This document shows positions 34,167 through 44,199 of a stretch of DNA of 62,204 nucleotides, one piece after another. The notes below the pieces were generated by a model. It did not search any database. It saw only the letters and a list, made by a program, of their open reading frames with translations, and was not told the DNA's origin. The stretch's first letter is position 1; the number at the start of each line of letters is the position of its first letter. Source of the DNA: Nostoc sp. TH1S01 (GTDB lineage Bacteria > Cyanobacteriota > Cyanobacteriia > Cyanobacteriales > Nostocaceae); the NCBI GenBank assembly GCA_018993265.1, contig JAGKSW010000144.1:1-62204 (forward strand), written 5' to 3'. The position numbers were made by a program, and so were the translations under genes.

Positions 34167-36158
34167 TTACGCATTCACTCTTTCTCTGGGTGTTCTAATT
34201 TGCTCAATATCTTCTGCTGCTAATAACTCCCGAATTAGATGTGCTAAAGATTTTTGAACTAAACGTGTCCCGATTTGTTGACCTAAACGCTGCACACCAG
34301 GATTGACTAATAATTGAGCCAACTGAGGAGCCATTCGTACGGGGTCAAAACCACGGGTTTCTTGCAGAATTTTCAAGATATTTTTGATATGCTCTAAGGT
34401 CTGCTGTTGTTCGACGGTGGCGGCTGGTGTTTCGTTAACTGCTGTTAAACCTACCTGTTCTCGCAGTAAGTAGGTGAAGTTGTGCAGCACATTTTTACTG
34501 ACAGCGTTGACTCCGTTCACAAATTCATCTACTAATCTGTCACGAATAAATGCGCCACGTTCGGAAGAGAGAAAATCTAAACCTTGATTTAACACTAAAT
34601 TAAAGTCGTAATCTTCATTATTGCGGGCATTTCGTAACAGATTTTCTAAGCGATTCCAGCGGAATTTGCCTTCTTTAAATAGTAAATCTCGCAGTGATGT
34701 TCTTAATTGTGGTGCGGGGTCAGTTAATAGGCGTTTGGAAACGTAAGGATAAGCTTCGCTGAGAACTTTGAAGTTAGGATCAATAAAGATAGCAATTCCT
34801 TCCAAAGTTACCAGAGAGCGAATAATTAAAGCGTAGTAGGGAGGAACGCGGAAGGGATATTCATACATCAAAGCCGATAGTTCATCGGTGATGCTTTTAA
34901 TGTTGAGTTCGGCGACACTCGCACCTTGAGCATCAGCAAATACTCTGGCAAATGCGGGGATAATTGGGGTTAAGTCTGTATCTGGTGTTAAAAAGTCTAG
35001 TTTGACGTAATCTTGCGCTAAACCTTCAAAATCACGGTTGACTACGTGAACGATCGCCTCAATTAAACCATATCTTTGGGGCGGCTGAATCTCGCTCATC
35101 ATCCCAAAGTCGAGATACGCCAATTTTCCATCGGGTGTGGCTAACAAGTTCCCTGGATGGGGGTCAGCGTGGAAAAAGCCATGTTCTAAAAGTTGTCGCA
35201 GAGAACACTGCACCCCAACTTCAATTAAATAACGGGCATCTATACCTTGAGCAGCAATTTCGGCTGTTTGAGTTAATTTTGTACCGTTAATCCATTCCAT
35301 CGTCAGTACGCGACGATTGGTATATTCCCAGTAAATTTTCGGTACGTATATGTCTTTAATATGACCATATAATTGGAAAAAACGCTCGGCATTTTCACCT
35401 TCATGGATATAATCCATTTCTTCAAAAATGCGATCGCCTAATTCATCTAAAATACCGACTAAATCACTCCGCACTCGTTTGACGTTTCTCTGTACCCAAC
35501 CAGCGAGGCGGCGCAAAATATATAAGTCAATGGTAATTCTTTCTCTTAAATCAGGGCGTTGCACTTTGACAGCAACTTCTTCACCAGTTTTCAGTTTACC
35601 TTTATAAACTTGTCCCAAGGAAGCGGCAGCAATTGGCTGCGCTGATAATTCTACATAAATTTCTGCTGGTGGTGCGCCCAGTTCTTCTTCAATAAACTGG
35701 TAAGCAATTTCATTGGGGAACGGTGGTAACTGGTCTTGTAGTCTGGTTAGTTCTTCTAAATATGTCGGCGGAACTAAATCAGGTCTGGTAGATAAGGCTT
35801 GGCCAATTTTGATGTAAGCAGGCCCCAGCCGCGTTAACAACTCCCGTAACTGCACAGCGCGACGACGGTCATTTTTGACGACAATTCCCCGTTTGCTGTC
35901 CCACCACAAGCCTAAGAAAAAAGCCAAAGTCGGACGCAGCACAGTAATAATCCGTTGTAAAACCTGTAGAGGTCGGCTTTGATAATGTTCCGCAATTTCT
36001 GCGGCGTTATATTTCACTGCTTCAGGTTCGGTACTTGGAATCAGCCGATTGGGCGATCGCACTACCAAAGCTTGTGTACCATTGTCTGATACCACTTCAG
36101 TCTTATATATTTCACCCTCAATCGTTTGAGAAGTTGGGGGAAGTGTCTTAACCATCAT
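34167..36158 (-). CDS. ABC1/UbiB-family atypical kinase
   Basis: This protein has 663 residues from an ATG at 36158; the open frame reaches a TTG at 36203. The family signature KxGQ is KIGQALSTRPDLVPPTYLEEL. The Ala-rich nucleotide loop is AAASLGQVYKGKL, the catalytic region HADPHPGNLL and the metal site YLDFGMM. A hydrophobic C-terminal region follows. UbiB/ABC1K proteins support prenylquinone metabolism and photo-oxidative stress responses in plastids and cyanobacteria. Substrate unknown. A divergent region of repeats separates it from recN. Confidence 0.92.
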   Translation of the reverse strand: MMVKTLPPTSQTIEGEIYKTEVVSDNGTQALVVRSPNRLIPSTEPEAVKYNAAEIAEHYQSRPLQVLQRIITVLRPTLAFFLGLWWDSKRGIVVKNDRRRAVQLRELLTRLGPAYIKIGQALSTRPDLVPPTYLEELTRLQDQLPPFPNEIAYQFIEEELGAPPAEIYVELSAQPIAAASLGQVYKGKLKTGEEVAVKVQRPDLRERITIDLYILRRLAGWVQRNVKRVRSDLVGILDELGDRIFEEMDYIHEGENAERFFQLYGHIKDIYVPKIYWEYTNRRVLTMEWINGTKLTQTAEIAAQGIDARYLIEVGVQCSLRQLLEHGFFHADPHPGNLLATPDGKLAYLDFGMMSEIQPPQRYGLIEAIVHVVNRDFEGLAQDYVKLDFLTPDTDLTPIIPAFARVFADAQGASVAELNIKSITDELSALMYEYPFRVPPYYALIIRSLVTLEGIAIFIDPNFKVLSEAYPYVSKRLLTDPAPQLRTSLRDLLFKEGKFRWNRLENLLRNARNNEDYDFNLVLNQGLDFLSSERGAFIRDRLVDEFVNGVNAVSKNVLHNFTYLLREQVGLTAVNETPAATVEQQQTLEHIKNILKILQETRGFDPVRMAPQLAQLLVNPGVQRLGQQIGTRLVQKSLAHLIRELLAAEDIEQIRTPRERVNA

Positions 36159-36538
36159 GAAGAAAGCCACCAGTCGAATGAAACATGTTAAGTATTGTAA
36201 CAATATGTTTAGCTGTCAACATCCCTAAAATTGGGGATCAGCTTAATTAGCATTTTCCGCATAATATTGCTGTGGCTACTAAGACTCAAAATATTTATTT
36301 ACACCAGCAGAGGCAAAGGCTAGGTTTGCTACACTGAAGTGGACGTACTAGTTCCATTTTAAGTGCTGAGTTGAAAGTGCTGAGGAGCCACTGCGTTGCG
36401 GAGGTTCCCTCCGTTGTAGCAAGTGGCGTTGCTGAGTCAGGACAATAAGCGCCTACGGCACTACAAAATTAAAGATTTTTTCGATAACACACTCAGCACT
36501 CAAAACTCAGCACTCAGCACTAACGAGGGAGAAGCTTG
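36159..36538. other. Divergent UbiB-recN region with STRR arms around a palindrome
   Basis: Left arm AGTGCTGAGTTGAAAGTGCTG (36362-) and right arm CACTCAGCACT...CTCAGCACTCAGCACT (to 36521) are inverted STRR-type units. Between them, 36385-36434 is a palindromic repeat (GCCACTGCG...CGGAGGTTCCCTCCG...AGTGGC) related to the one at about 53956-54002. recN begins right after the right arm. Confidence 0.65.
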
Positions 36539-38284
36539 ATGTTGCTTGGTCTGCGAATTGAAAACTTTGCCCTGATTGACCAACTGGAACTAGAATTTGG
36601 TGTTGGGTTAAATGTTTTGACAGGTGAAACCGGCGCGGGAAAATCGATTATCTTAGATGCGATTGATGCAGCCTTGGGTGGTAAAGTCTCCAGTCGAGTT
36701 ATCCGCACGGGAACAACCCGCGCAATGGTAGAAGCAACTTTTAAATCTCATCATGCCCTAGCCGCTTGGTTAACGGAGCAAGAAATAGATTTAATTGATG
36801 ATCACTCAGTAGTAATTAGTAGAGAAATTACCGCCACAGGTAGTAATGTCCGCAGCCGATCGCGGGTGAATGGTGTATTAGTAAATCGGCAAATCATGGT
36901 AGGATTACGCGATCGCCTCGTGGAAATTACCGCCCAAGGTCAAACAGTCCAAGTCGGACAACCAGCCCAAGTCCGGGAATGGTTAGATGTGTATGGTGGC
37001 GATGCTTTAATTCAGCAGCGTCAAGTCATTGCCACAGCTTATCATGCTTACCAACAAGCCCATCTTGCACTAGAAAAACGCCGCACATCCGAACGGGAAC
37101 GTTTACAACAACTGGACTTGCTGACTTATCAAGTACAGGAGTTATCCACCGCTAACCTCAGCGAACCGCAAGAATTGGAACAACTCACCCAAGAACGGGA
37201 ACGTTTAAATCACGTCGTTGACTTGCAACAGATGAGTTACAAAATCTATCAAGCCTTGTATCAAAACGACGGAGATACACCAGCAGCAGCCGACTTGTTA
37301 GGAGATAGTGAAGCCACCTTAAACGATATGGTGGAATATGATAGCCAATTGCAATCATTATTAGAATTGGTGAGAGATGCCCAAACCGCAGTTGTGGAAG
37401 TTGGCAGACAAATTAACGCTTATGGGGATAGTTTAGAAGCCGACCCCCAAAGACTGGAAGAAGTAGAAGAAAGAATCCGAGAATTAAAGCAAATTTGCCG
37501 CAAGTACGGGCCGACACTAACAGAAGCGATCGCTTACTATCAACGTATCCAACAAGAATTAGCCGAACTCAACGATAGTGAACAATCAATTGAAAGTTTA
37601 GAACAGCAAGAAAAAATTTGTTTTGATAAACTGACCCAAGCTTGTCAAAAATTAACTAAATTGCGCCGTCAAGCGGCGGATAATTTAGAGTCGCGGTTGA
37701 TTGCAGAACTGAAACCATTGGCGATGGAAAAAGTACAATTCCAAGTGGAGATAGTACCCATCGTTCCCACTGCGGCGGGTGCAGATAAAATTACCTTTGT
37801 GTTCAGTCCCAACCCTGGCGAACCATTGCAACCATTAACAGAAATTGCTTCCGGTGGGGAAATGAGCCGCTTTTTACTAGCCTTGAAAGCTTGTTTTTCG
37901 CAAGCAGACTCCGCCGAGACATTAATATTTGATGAAATCGATGTCGGTGTTTCTGGGAGAGTCGCCCAAGCGATCGCCGAAAAATTATACCAACTCGGTC
38001 AACATCATCAAGTACTCTGTGTGACGCACCAACCCTTAGTAGCAGCAATGGCTGACCGTCATTTCCGGGTTGACAAGCAAATTATCACCCAAGGCAAAGG
38101 TAAGAAAACCAACAACGGCAGCACAGAACAGCGTACTGTTGTGCGAGTTACTTATTTAGATAACATCAATACGCGTCGGGAAGAACTAGCACAGTTAGCC
38201 GGGGGTAAATCTGCAACAGATGCGATCGCATTTGCTGAGTCTTTGTTGTTACAAGCCGCTAACCACCGCCGCCGCGAAAGTTAA
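36539..38284 (+). CDS. recN: DNA repair protein RecN
   Basis: This protein has 581 residues from the ATG at 36539 with GAGGGAG 7 bases upstream. It is an SMC-like ATPase: Walker A GETGAGKS near 30, a central coiled coil (~150-400), signature ASGGEMSRFLLALKAC and Walker B LIFDEIDVGVSG. It processes double-strand breaks and promotes sister-chromatid cohesion with RecA. Full length compared with the bacterial family. No LexA-type operator was recognised upstream; an STRR/palindrome repeat occupies the promoter region. Confidence 0.95.
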   Translation: MLLGLRIENFALIDQLELEFGVGLNVLTGETGAGKSIILDAIDAALGGKVSSRVIRTGTTRAMVEATFKSHHALAAWLTEQEIDLIDDHSVVISREITATGSNVRSRSRVNGVLVNRQIMVGLRDRLVEITAQGQTVQVGQPAQVREWLDVYGGDALIQQRQVIATAYHAYQQAHLALEKRRTSERERLQQLDLLTYQVQELSTANLSEPQELEQLTQERERLNHVVDLQQMSYKIYQALYQNDGDTPAAADLLGDSEATLNDMVEYDSQLQSLLELVRDAQTAVVEVGRQINAYGDSLEADPQRLEEVEERIRELKQICRKYGPTLTEAIAYYQRIQQELAELNDSEQSIESLEQQEKICFDKLTQACQKLTKLRRQAADNLESRLIAELKPLAMEKVQFQVEIVPIVPTAAGADKITFVFSPNPGEPLQPLTEIASGGEMSRFLLALKACFSQADSAETLIFDEIDVGVSGRVAQAIAEKLYQLGQHHQVLCVTHQPLVAAMADRHFRVDKQIITQGKGKKTNNGSTEQRTVVRVTYLDNINTRREELAQLAGGKSATDAIAFAESLLLQAANHRRRES

Positions 38285-38428
38285 CCATACAGCAAATATA
38301 GCGGTTCTCACTTGCTTGTAATACAGTCAACCCCACCCTGTACTTGCTTACGCAAAAGCTCCCCGCTTGTGTGGCTTTAATTGGTTCTCTGTGGCGGAGG
38401 GGATTTTGTGTAATTTGTGCCATTTATC

Positions 38429-38893
38429 ATGACGAATCCTCAAGGGAATCTCAAGAAAACTTTAGGCGACCTATATGGATTAAGAACATGGGTAGAATAT
38501 GGATTTCGGCAATGTAAACAAGAATTAGGCTGGACAGATTATCGATTGACTAATTTCCAACATATGGAGAAATAGTGGGAGATTATTTTCTGTGTTTACA
38601 CCATGATTAGCTTAAATTCTCCAGCCTTTTTATCCTTAAATCAATCTCATCAAGTTGAAACTAAAGTACAAGATAGCAAGCCTGAGCATTTTTCTGCTCA
38701 TCAACAATGGAATCATCAAAATGGATGGAAGAATACTCTCAATAATCTTCGTTTAATTGTCCAACCACTCTTTCTGTTTTGGCTGATTTATCCTTGGTTA
38801 GATATCTTTCCTAATTCTCATTTATTGCTGGGATTTAATCACCTAATTTCTGCAATGAATCAATTTAAACCCTTTTATGCTTCTGGCTAATTT
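38429..38893 (+). pseudogene. IS4/IS701-like transposase C-terminal remnant with one stop codon
   Basis: A single frame from ATG 38429 reads LKKTLGDLYGLRTWVEYGF then RQCKQELGWTDYRLTNFQH and MEK. An in-frame TAG follows in place of a probable Trp codon, then WEIIFCVYTMISL..GWKNTLNNLRLIVQP...LGFNHLISAMNQF. That is the conserved C-terminal third of a DDE transposase of the IS4/IS701 group. The catalytic core is missing. A TATAGCGGTTCTCA repeat arm lies just upstream at 38297. Confidence 0.75.
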
Positions 38894-38981
38894 CACTATT
38901 TATTACTTGTTTAATCCGGAAACTGACAGAAGAGGGATAAAATTTAATAGGTTTTTCCTAAACATGAAAATCGAATATGAG

Positions 38982-39027
38982 AAAAAGAGGAGACAGTAAG
39001 CAAATTTGTCCATCTCCCCTCTTTTTA
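38982..39027 (-). terminator. Terminator of the CBM/glycosidase-like gene
   Basis: AAAAAGAGGAGA and TCTCCCCTCTTTTT form an imperfect stem around a 19-base loop. Read on the minus strand it ends in TCTCCTCTTTTTC, 55 bases past the stop codon at 39083. It could act in both directions. Confidence 0.65.
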
Positions 39028-39082
39028 GTCTTCGATTATTGTCAAAATATTTGGCTTCTTCAATTGATGTGAATTCTATGAA

Positions 39083-41287
39083 TTAAAACACCGTAGAAGT
39101 AGTCATATTCTTTGTTGGATTCATAGCATCAGAATCTATCAGAGTGATTTGGGGTAGCCCATTGACAAGTTTAACAACATACACAGATCCGGCTTTTCTG
39201 GCACGTAAAGTCAAGGTTCCTAATTTATTATCAATTTTCACCCTGATATCACGATCTTCACCCACATTTGCCCAAGCACTCACTAACCAACGGTCTTCAC
39301 CGACAATTTTCCGTGCGAGAACACGAACTTTTGGTATTGTCACAGGCCCCCACAGACCAGCTACTTGCTGTGTTTCGTTTTCAGCCGTAAATTCCATTGC
39401 TGGTAATATTTTAGTAGAACTTTTATAAGGATGCAGATTTGGTCCAGGAAGCAGGTCGCCGTTACGCAAGTAATCTTCTAAATGAGAGAACAAGGCATGA
39501 ACATATCCTTGTACTTGTAATTGTTGAATTAGTGTCGGGGTTGTTGTTCCAACTGGCTTGTTATGGTAAAGCGATTCCCATATTGGCCCACTACATACAA
39601 AATAAGCACTTACAGATCCAATAGCTCCTGCCGTGTAGTACGACTTCATCATCCCCATGAATCTATCTGGCTCAGAGATTGGAACTTCTCCTTCAGAACC
39701 CATACTTACCCAAGGATAAGCAAATTTTTGTCCAAGACTGATTGCTCCAGACATGTTGTTCAATGCTTGTGTCAAAGCATCCCAAGGCACCGTGCTGTTA
39801 TAGTGTATGCCAGTCCAACCAGAGTTATGAAAATTATGATACATTTCTGGCGCTGTATAATTAGAGACAGTTGGTTTTTGAGAGGGGTCGAGGAAATACT
39901 CGTACATAAATATATACCAAGGCCAGCCTGCCCATCTCCCGCGCTCAGTTCCGTATTGTTCTTGATACCACAAGTAAGTTGGTCGAGACTGCAAGTGACT
40001 AAACAATCTTTCTTTTAGTGCTCCTTCCTGCCTTGCCTTATTGCGAGCTAGGTAGGCAAACCAGTCTCCCAGTCCAGAATTATTGAAGTCAGTTTTTACA
40101 ACAGGATCTCGACCATAGTACTGTTCCGGATCATTGTCGCCCGGAACCCAAAGCCCTGTTTCACCCTCATTAGCAACAATATCGATAGGCTGCCCTGCTG
40201 AAGTTTCTAGTTGACCTAGTTGTTGGCCATAATAATCACCGATAATTTGAAAAGCTTCATTTGGTGCTGCAGGACTAACTATTGGGCGACCACCAACAAG
40301 GATAATGTTTCCATTATTGTCACGTAACCAGGTATTTGGCGGTAGTTTAGGAAGCTCAGGATAACGACCATCATAATTGTCATAAAATCTATACACTCCT
40401 CCAACTCCAGCAGTCAGTTTGTAGCGACCAGGATTAGCGCGAACAACTGTTGTGAAATCATTAGTTTGTATAGGTAATCCATATCCCCAGTAATTTGATA
40501 ACTCTAGATACGTTTCTTTCGATAACCCACAATGTGCTTGGCCTAAAGGCAGGAGTGTATTACCTTGTTTAAATACAGGTTTAGGTGCGGCTCTAAGATG
40601 ATCTAATGGAGTAGATTGGCTATTTATGCTTGTGCTTGATGATGTTGTAGGCGCTGCGGTTGGTACTATGTTTATGTAATCTACTCTGGCGTACTCTCCC
40701 TTGTTGTCTGTCCCTTGAATCTCAATCACATCTCCTGGGTTGAGTGTGATACCTGTCGCTACTGTGCGCTCGACTAAATTGCCAGTAGTCACGTAGTTAG
40801 ATCCCAGTTGTTGATTCAGGCTCCAGCTATCTACTTGGTTGCCTTTGATTTTCACTGACATACTAGCTACACCATCGTTCTCATCGTAGTAACCAACTAC
40901 GACATTGTAGGTTCCGGCTGTTCCATTAAAGCTAGTTGTGGCAGTGCCTGTCTCGCTGGCACTACCACCTGCCAAGCTGATCACCCTACCACCAGAAGCA
41001 GCGGCAATCGACTCTAAGCGATAGACACTACGCGTCATACTTTCCGCTTCAATAATGATGGTTGTAGTTGCCTGTGCCAGTTTGATGTTGGTTGGAAATT
41101 TTTTTAACCCATCATTTTGAACAGAGTTATTTTTGGTGTCTTTGATTGTGATTGGAGAGTTTGCTATTCGGGATGTGTTCGTTGGGGCTAAATTAGCAGC
41201 ACTAGTAGGAACTGCCCCAAGGAAAGCAGCAGACAATAAGACAGCAGGAGAATAGACTACTGTCAGAAGGTTATTCAAAAGCTTCAT
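39083..41287 (-). CDS. Secreted protein with CBM6/35-like module and a large glycosidase-like domain
   Basis: This 734-residue protein has a signal peptide (LLTVVYSPAVLLSAAFLGAVPTSAA). A carbohydrate-binding module of the CBM6/35 type spans ~75-210: IIIEAESMTRSVYRLES...GGRVISLAGG, YNVVVGYYDENDG, ARVDYINIVP. A Ser/Thr linker and a ~500-residue aromatic-rich domain follow: WGYGLPIQTNDF, DIVANEGETGLWVPG, WYQEQYGTERGRWAGWPWYIFMYEYF, AYPWVSMGSEGE. The acidic residues in NEGE and GSEGE could be catalytic, but I cannot assign a glycoside hydrolase family. Exported and probably acting on polysaccharide. Confidence 0.7.
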   Translation of the reverse strand: MKLLNNLLTVVYSPAVLLSAAFLGAVPTSAANLAPTNTSRIANSPITIKDTKNNSVQNDGLKKFPTNIKLAQATTTIIIEAESMTRSVYRLESIAAASGGRVISLAGGSASETGTATTSFNGTAGTYNVVVGYYDENDGVASMSVKIKGNQVDSWSLNQQLGSNYVTTGNLVERTVATGITLNPGDVIEIQGTDNKGEYARVDYINIVPTAAPTTSSSTSINSQSTPLDHLRAAPKPVFKQGNTLLPLGQAHCGLSKETYLELSNYWGYGLPIQTNDFTTVVRANPGRYKLTAGVGGVYRFYDNYDGRYPELPKLPPNTWLRDNNGNIILVGGRPIVSPAAPNEAFQIIGDYYGQQLGQLETSAGQPIDIVANEGETGLWVPGDNDPEQYYGRDPVVKTDFNNSGLGDWFAYLARNKARQEGALKERLFSHLQSRPTYLWYQEQYGTERGRWAGWPWYIFMYEYFLDPSQKPTVSNYTAPEMYHNFHNSGWTGIHYNSTVPWDALTQALNNMSGAISLGQKFAYPWVSMGSEGEVPISEPDRFMGMMKSYYTAGAIGSVSAYFVCSGPIWESLYHNKPVGTTTPTLIQQLQVQGYVHALFSHLEDYLRNGDLLPGPNLHPYKSSTKILPAMEFTAENETQQVAGLWGPVTIPKVRVLARKIVGEDRWLVSAWANVGEDRDIRVKIDNKLGTLTLRARKAGSVYVVKLVNGLPQITLIDSDAMNPTKNMTTSTVF

Positions 41288-42238
41288 AGAACCTCATCAG
41301 CCGATTGTCATTAATTTTGGGAACACACTTCTGTTTAAGTTCAGAAGTTCGTAATCACTTAGGGAAGGGATGGCACACTGAAAAATTGAATTGGTATTAA
41401 AGTACCACCATTTGGCAGACTTTTAAAAATTAATTCTTTGGGGTAAGTCTGACAACTCACCTCTAGAATAAATTTGAACTGAAATTTTAAATTGTGACTA
41501 ACACTAAGTTAAATCGATACAGAAAAAGGTTAGGGAACAATGAGTTTGAATGCGATCGCACCACGCAAATATGCGTGAGAACCAGCCATAACTGCTACCT
41601 CCTCAATAAATCAGAATATTTTCGATTAAGCTTGAGTAAATTTACCATAAATTCATCTACCGTAAAGCTGATTACAGTAAAACTACGTAATGTTAATTGC
41701 TTGTCTAAAGCCCATAAACTAAATACAGCAAGCTTTTGAGAGAAATTTTGCCATTTAAATTTCCTAAGTTCACTCTCTAAAGTTTTGTCTATGTAACACA
41801 TACTTCTATAGAAGCTATGAGTTTTATCTTCAAAATAGTGGTAAACTTCTTCATGAAAAATGTAAATTCAAGCTATAAAAATCTAGGTAAAAATATCCAA
41901 GCGCCAAGTCACACAATGCCTGATTTTGGCACTAGTTATTTTTATCCCTAATCTTTTGCTTATAGTTGCTATCCAATTAGCGATCGCATTTCACTAAATA
42001 TCTCAACCTCATACTGTTCTGGTGCTTGGTGCCACTAAATCACAAGATAGACAAATCTTTACCCCTGAATTTACTCACTAGCATCTATGCTTAGCAATTT
42101 TGGTATACTTGGGTATTCAATTCAACAAGGTACACCAAATTTTTCACACTCAGGTGATTCCTGAGTCTTGTCTTCATGTTGTTTACAGGTGATACAGTGA
42201 GCAAATACTTAATAAATAAAATATATTTTGCTTGATAT
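41288..42238. other. 951-bp intergenic region
   Basis: It holds the promoter of the minus-strand CBM gene and of the acetyltransferase. There is a short hairpin near 42152-42171 (ACTCAGG/CCTGAGT). Short frames at about 41494-41801 have no ribosome site and no family signature. No gene is supported. Confidence 0.45.
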
Positions 42239-42778
42239 ATGCGGTTAGATGGCTATACTCTTGGTACCTATACTCCTGGCGCTCCCTTATGGAAACAAGT
42301 GTTGTGGTATTTCCTTGGTTCTCCTTTGGTGCAGAATCGTTGGTTAACTACTTCAGGGTTAAAAGTTTGGTTACTCCGCAGTTTTGGAGCGCAGATTGGT
42401 CAGAATGTCCGGCTCAAGCCAGGAGTGCGTGTGAAGTTTCCCTGGCGACTATTTGTAGGTGATCATGTTTGGATTGGGGAAGATGCTTGGATTGATAACC
42501 TAGCAACTGTCACTATCGAAAGCCATGTGTGCATATCTCAAGGTGTGTATCTCTGCACAGGCAATCATGACTGGAGTCATCCTGATTTTAAATTAATTAC
42601 TGCCCCAATTCATATTCAAGAAAGTAGCTGGATTGCTGCTAAGTCAGTAGTTGGGCCAGGCGTGACTGTTGGTAAGGGTGCGGTATTAACTTTGGGTGGA
42701 GTTACAGGACGTTCTCTAGAAGCAATGACAATCTATGCAGGTAATCCCGCCCAGCCAATCAAGCAACGTAAGATTTAA
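42239..42778 (+). CDS. WcaF-type hexapeptide-repeat acetyltransferase
   Basis: This 179-residue protein starts MRLDGYTLGTYTPGAPLWKQVLWYFLGSPLVQNRWL, as in WcaF-type O-acetyltransferases. Left-handed beta-helix hexapeptides follow (IGQNVRLKPGVRVKFPWRLFVGDHVWIGEDAWID, VTIESHVCISQGVYLCTGNHDW). The catalytic His is in TGNHDWSHPDF. In Nostocales such proteins acetylate exported polysaccharide, including the hormogonium polysaccharide HpsU type. That link is by family only. No other polysaccharide genes adjoin it. Confidence 0.82.
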   Translation: MRLDGYTLGTYTPGAPLWKQVLWYFLGSPLVQNRWLTTSGLKVWLLRSFGAQIGQNVRLKPGVRVKFPWRLFVGDHVWIGEDAWIDNLATVTIESHVCISQGVYLCTGNHDWSHPDFKLITAPIHIQESSWIAAKSVVGPGVTVGKGAVLTLGGVTGRSLEAMTIYAGNPAQPIKQRKI

Positions 42779-42879
42779 TCTTACCAACAGGCGATCGCGC
42801 CACACCAAATAGGCTATCAATACTTTTATACCCCTTACATCCAAAGGTTTTTTTGAGATTGGGTGCAAGGGTGCTGTTG

Positions 42880-43137
42880 TTACAATTCTGAAGCTGTATC
42901 TGGGGCAATAATCTCCCCAGTACCTATTTCTAGGATCATATCTTGATCAGTGATTAATTCACTTAATTCCTTGACTTGTAAATTCATTTTTTCACAAGCT
43001 TGTCGAAGTTCTTGTGCAAAAGTGTTGAGATCATCACCATAGCCACATTGATAAGCAGCAGTTTCAATTCCTTGCTTGGCATTTGCTCTGGCACAATCTA
43101 CTAATTCCGTGCCATACAATGGTTTTGGAGATGGCAT
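42880..43137 (-). CDS. Small protein of unknown function
   Basis: This 85-residue acidic, mainly helical protein has two Cys near the middle (ELVDCARANAKQGIETAAYQCGYGDD, then LRQACEKMNLQVKELSELI). No signal peptide or membrane segment. The regular composition and ATG start suggest a real gene, and the lone reading frame fits neighbouring codon use. Family not recognised. Confidence 0.6.
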   Translation of the reverse strand: MPSPKPLYGTELVDCARANAKQGIETAAYQCGYGDDLNTFAQELRQACEKMNLQVKELSELITDQDMILEIGTGEIIAPDTASEL

Positions 43138-43519
43138 AACTCTAATGTTTATTGATTAAATGTTAATTTTAGATTAGTCATTATTTCAGTATTGAGACAT
43201 CCCTCTGATGGAAGAATCATCACTAAAACCTCAAAATTTAGTACTCAGGAGTCAGAATTCAGAATAATGTTGCATGAAGGCGGGATGAATTGTCTCTGTA
43301 TTCTCAAAACAATAATTTTTATGTAGTAGAAGTAACTTCAGATAATCAATAAAGATACAAATTTTTGTCAAAAGTCAGGATGATTTTTCCGTTTATCTTT
43401 GTCAAATTCAGCGTGTGTAAGAAAATACTTTGGGAAGAAGTGCATCTTGGCCATAAAATTCTACACGGGGAACTAAACAGAGTGCATCCCCAATTTACTG
43501 TTAGCCAAGGAGTGTTGTT
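43138..43519. other. 382-bp region between the 85-residue protein gene and ppa
   Basis: It contains a trace of STRR (ACTCAGGAGTCAGAATTCAG at about 43242) and the ppa ribosome site. No gene supported. Confidence 0.45.
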
Positions 43520-44029
43520 GTGGACTTATCCCGTATTCCTGCTCAACCAAAACCGGGTATTCTTAATGTTCTGATTGAAATCCCAGGCGGGAGCAAGAAT
43601 AAATACGAGTATGACAAAGAACTGGAAGCTTTTGCCTTAGACCGAGTGCTTTATTCTTCGGTAAGATATCCCTACGACTACGGCTTTGTGCCAAATACTT
43701 TGGCCGATGATGGCGACCCACTAGATGGGATGGTCATTATTGATGAGCCAACATTCCCAGGTTGTATCATTGCTGCGCGACCCATAGGTATGTTAGAGAT
43801 GATTGATGGTGGCGATCGCGATGAAAAAATTCTTTGTGTACCAGACAAAGACCCACGCTATACCCATGTTAAATCTCTCAACGACGTAGCGCCACATCGT
43901 TTAGATGAAATTGCTGAATTTTTCCGCACTTACAAAAACTTGGAAAAGAAAGTAACCGAAATTCTCGGTTGGCAAGATGTTGGTACAGTCTCAGCCTTAG
44001 TAGAGAAGTGCGTCAACGCAGCTAAATAA
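43520..44029 (+). CDS. ppa: Inorganic pyrophosphatase (type I), GTG start
   Basis: This 169-residue protein starts at the GTG at 43520, because AAGGAG lies 8 bases upstream and the family N-terminus ([24 protein letters not shown]) begins there. It hydrolyses pyrophosphate and pulls biosynthesis forward. The metal site is complete: [22 protein letters not shown], and [19 protein letters not shown]. Typical length. A hairpin terminator follows the gene. Confidence 0.95.
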   Translation: MDLSRIPAQPKPGILNVLIEIPGGSKNKYEYDKELEAFALDRVLYSSVRYPYDYGFVPNTLADDGDPLDGMVIIDEPTFPGCIIAARPIGMLEMIDGGDRDEKILCVPDKDPRYTHVKSLNDVAPHRLDEIAEFFRTYKNLEKKVTEILGWQDVGTVSALVEKCVNAAK

Positions 44030-44039
44030 TCATCGCTGA

Positions 44040-44068
44040 GTTAGGAGTGTTTATTTTTAACTCCTAAC
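44040..44068 (+). terminator. Hairpin after ppa
   Basis: GTTAGGAGT and ACTCCTAAC form a perfect 9-bp stem with a T-rich loop. A short TTCTC follows. It lies 11 bases past the stop. Confidence 0.65.
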
Positions 44069-44199
44069 TTCTCAAATTTGCTTAGCACAAAATTCATCAA
44101 GACTGCCTCCTGCTTTCATATACTAGAGTCAGGCAATCACCAAAATAAAAGTTGAATCATTGCAGATTGTAAACCTGGCCACAAAAACCTCAAAACGAA

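Noticed and set aside
33950-34174. Minus-strand frame of 74 codons across GC-rich repeat
   Set aside because: It reads through a palindromic repeat, has no ribosome site and encodes no recognisable domain.
41494-41801. Two opposed frames of about 70-80 codons
   Set aside because: They overlap each other, lack ribosome sites and show no domain pattern; left as intergenic.
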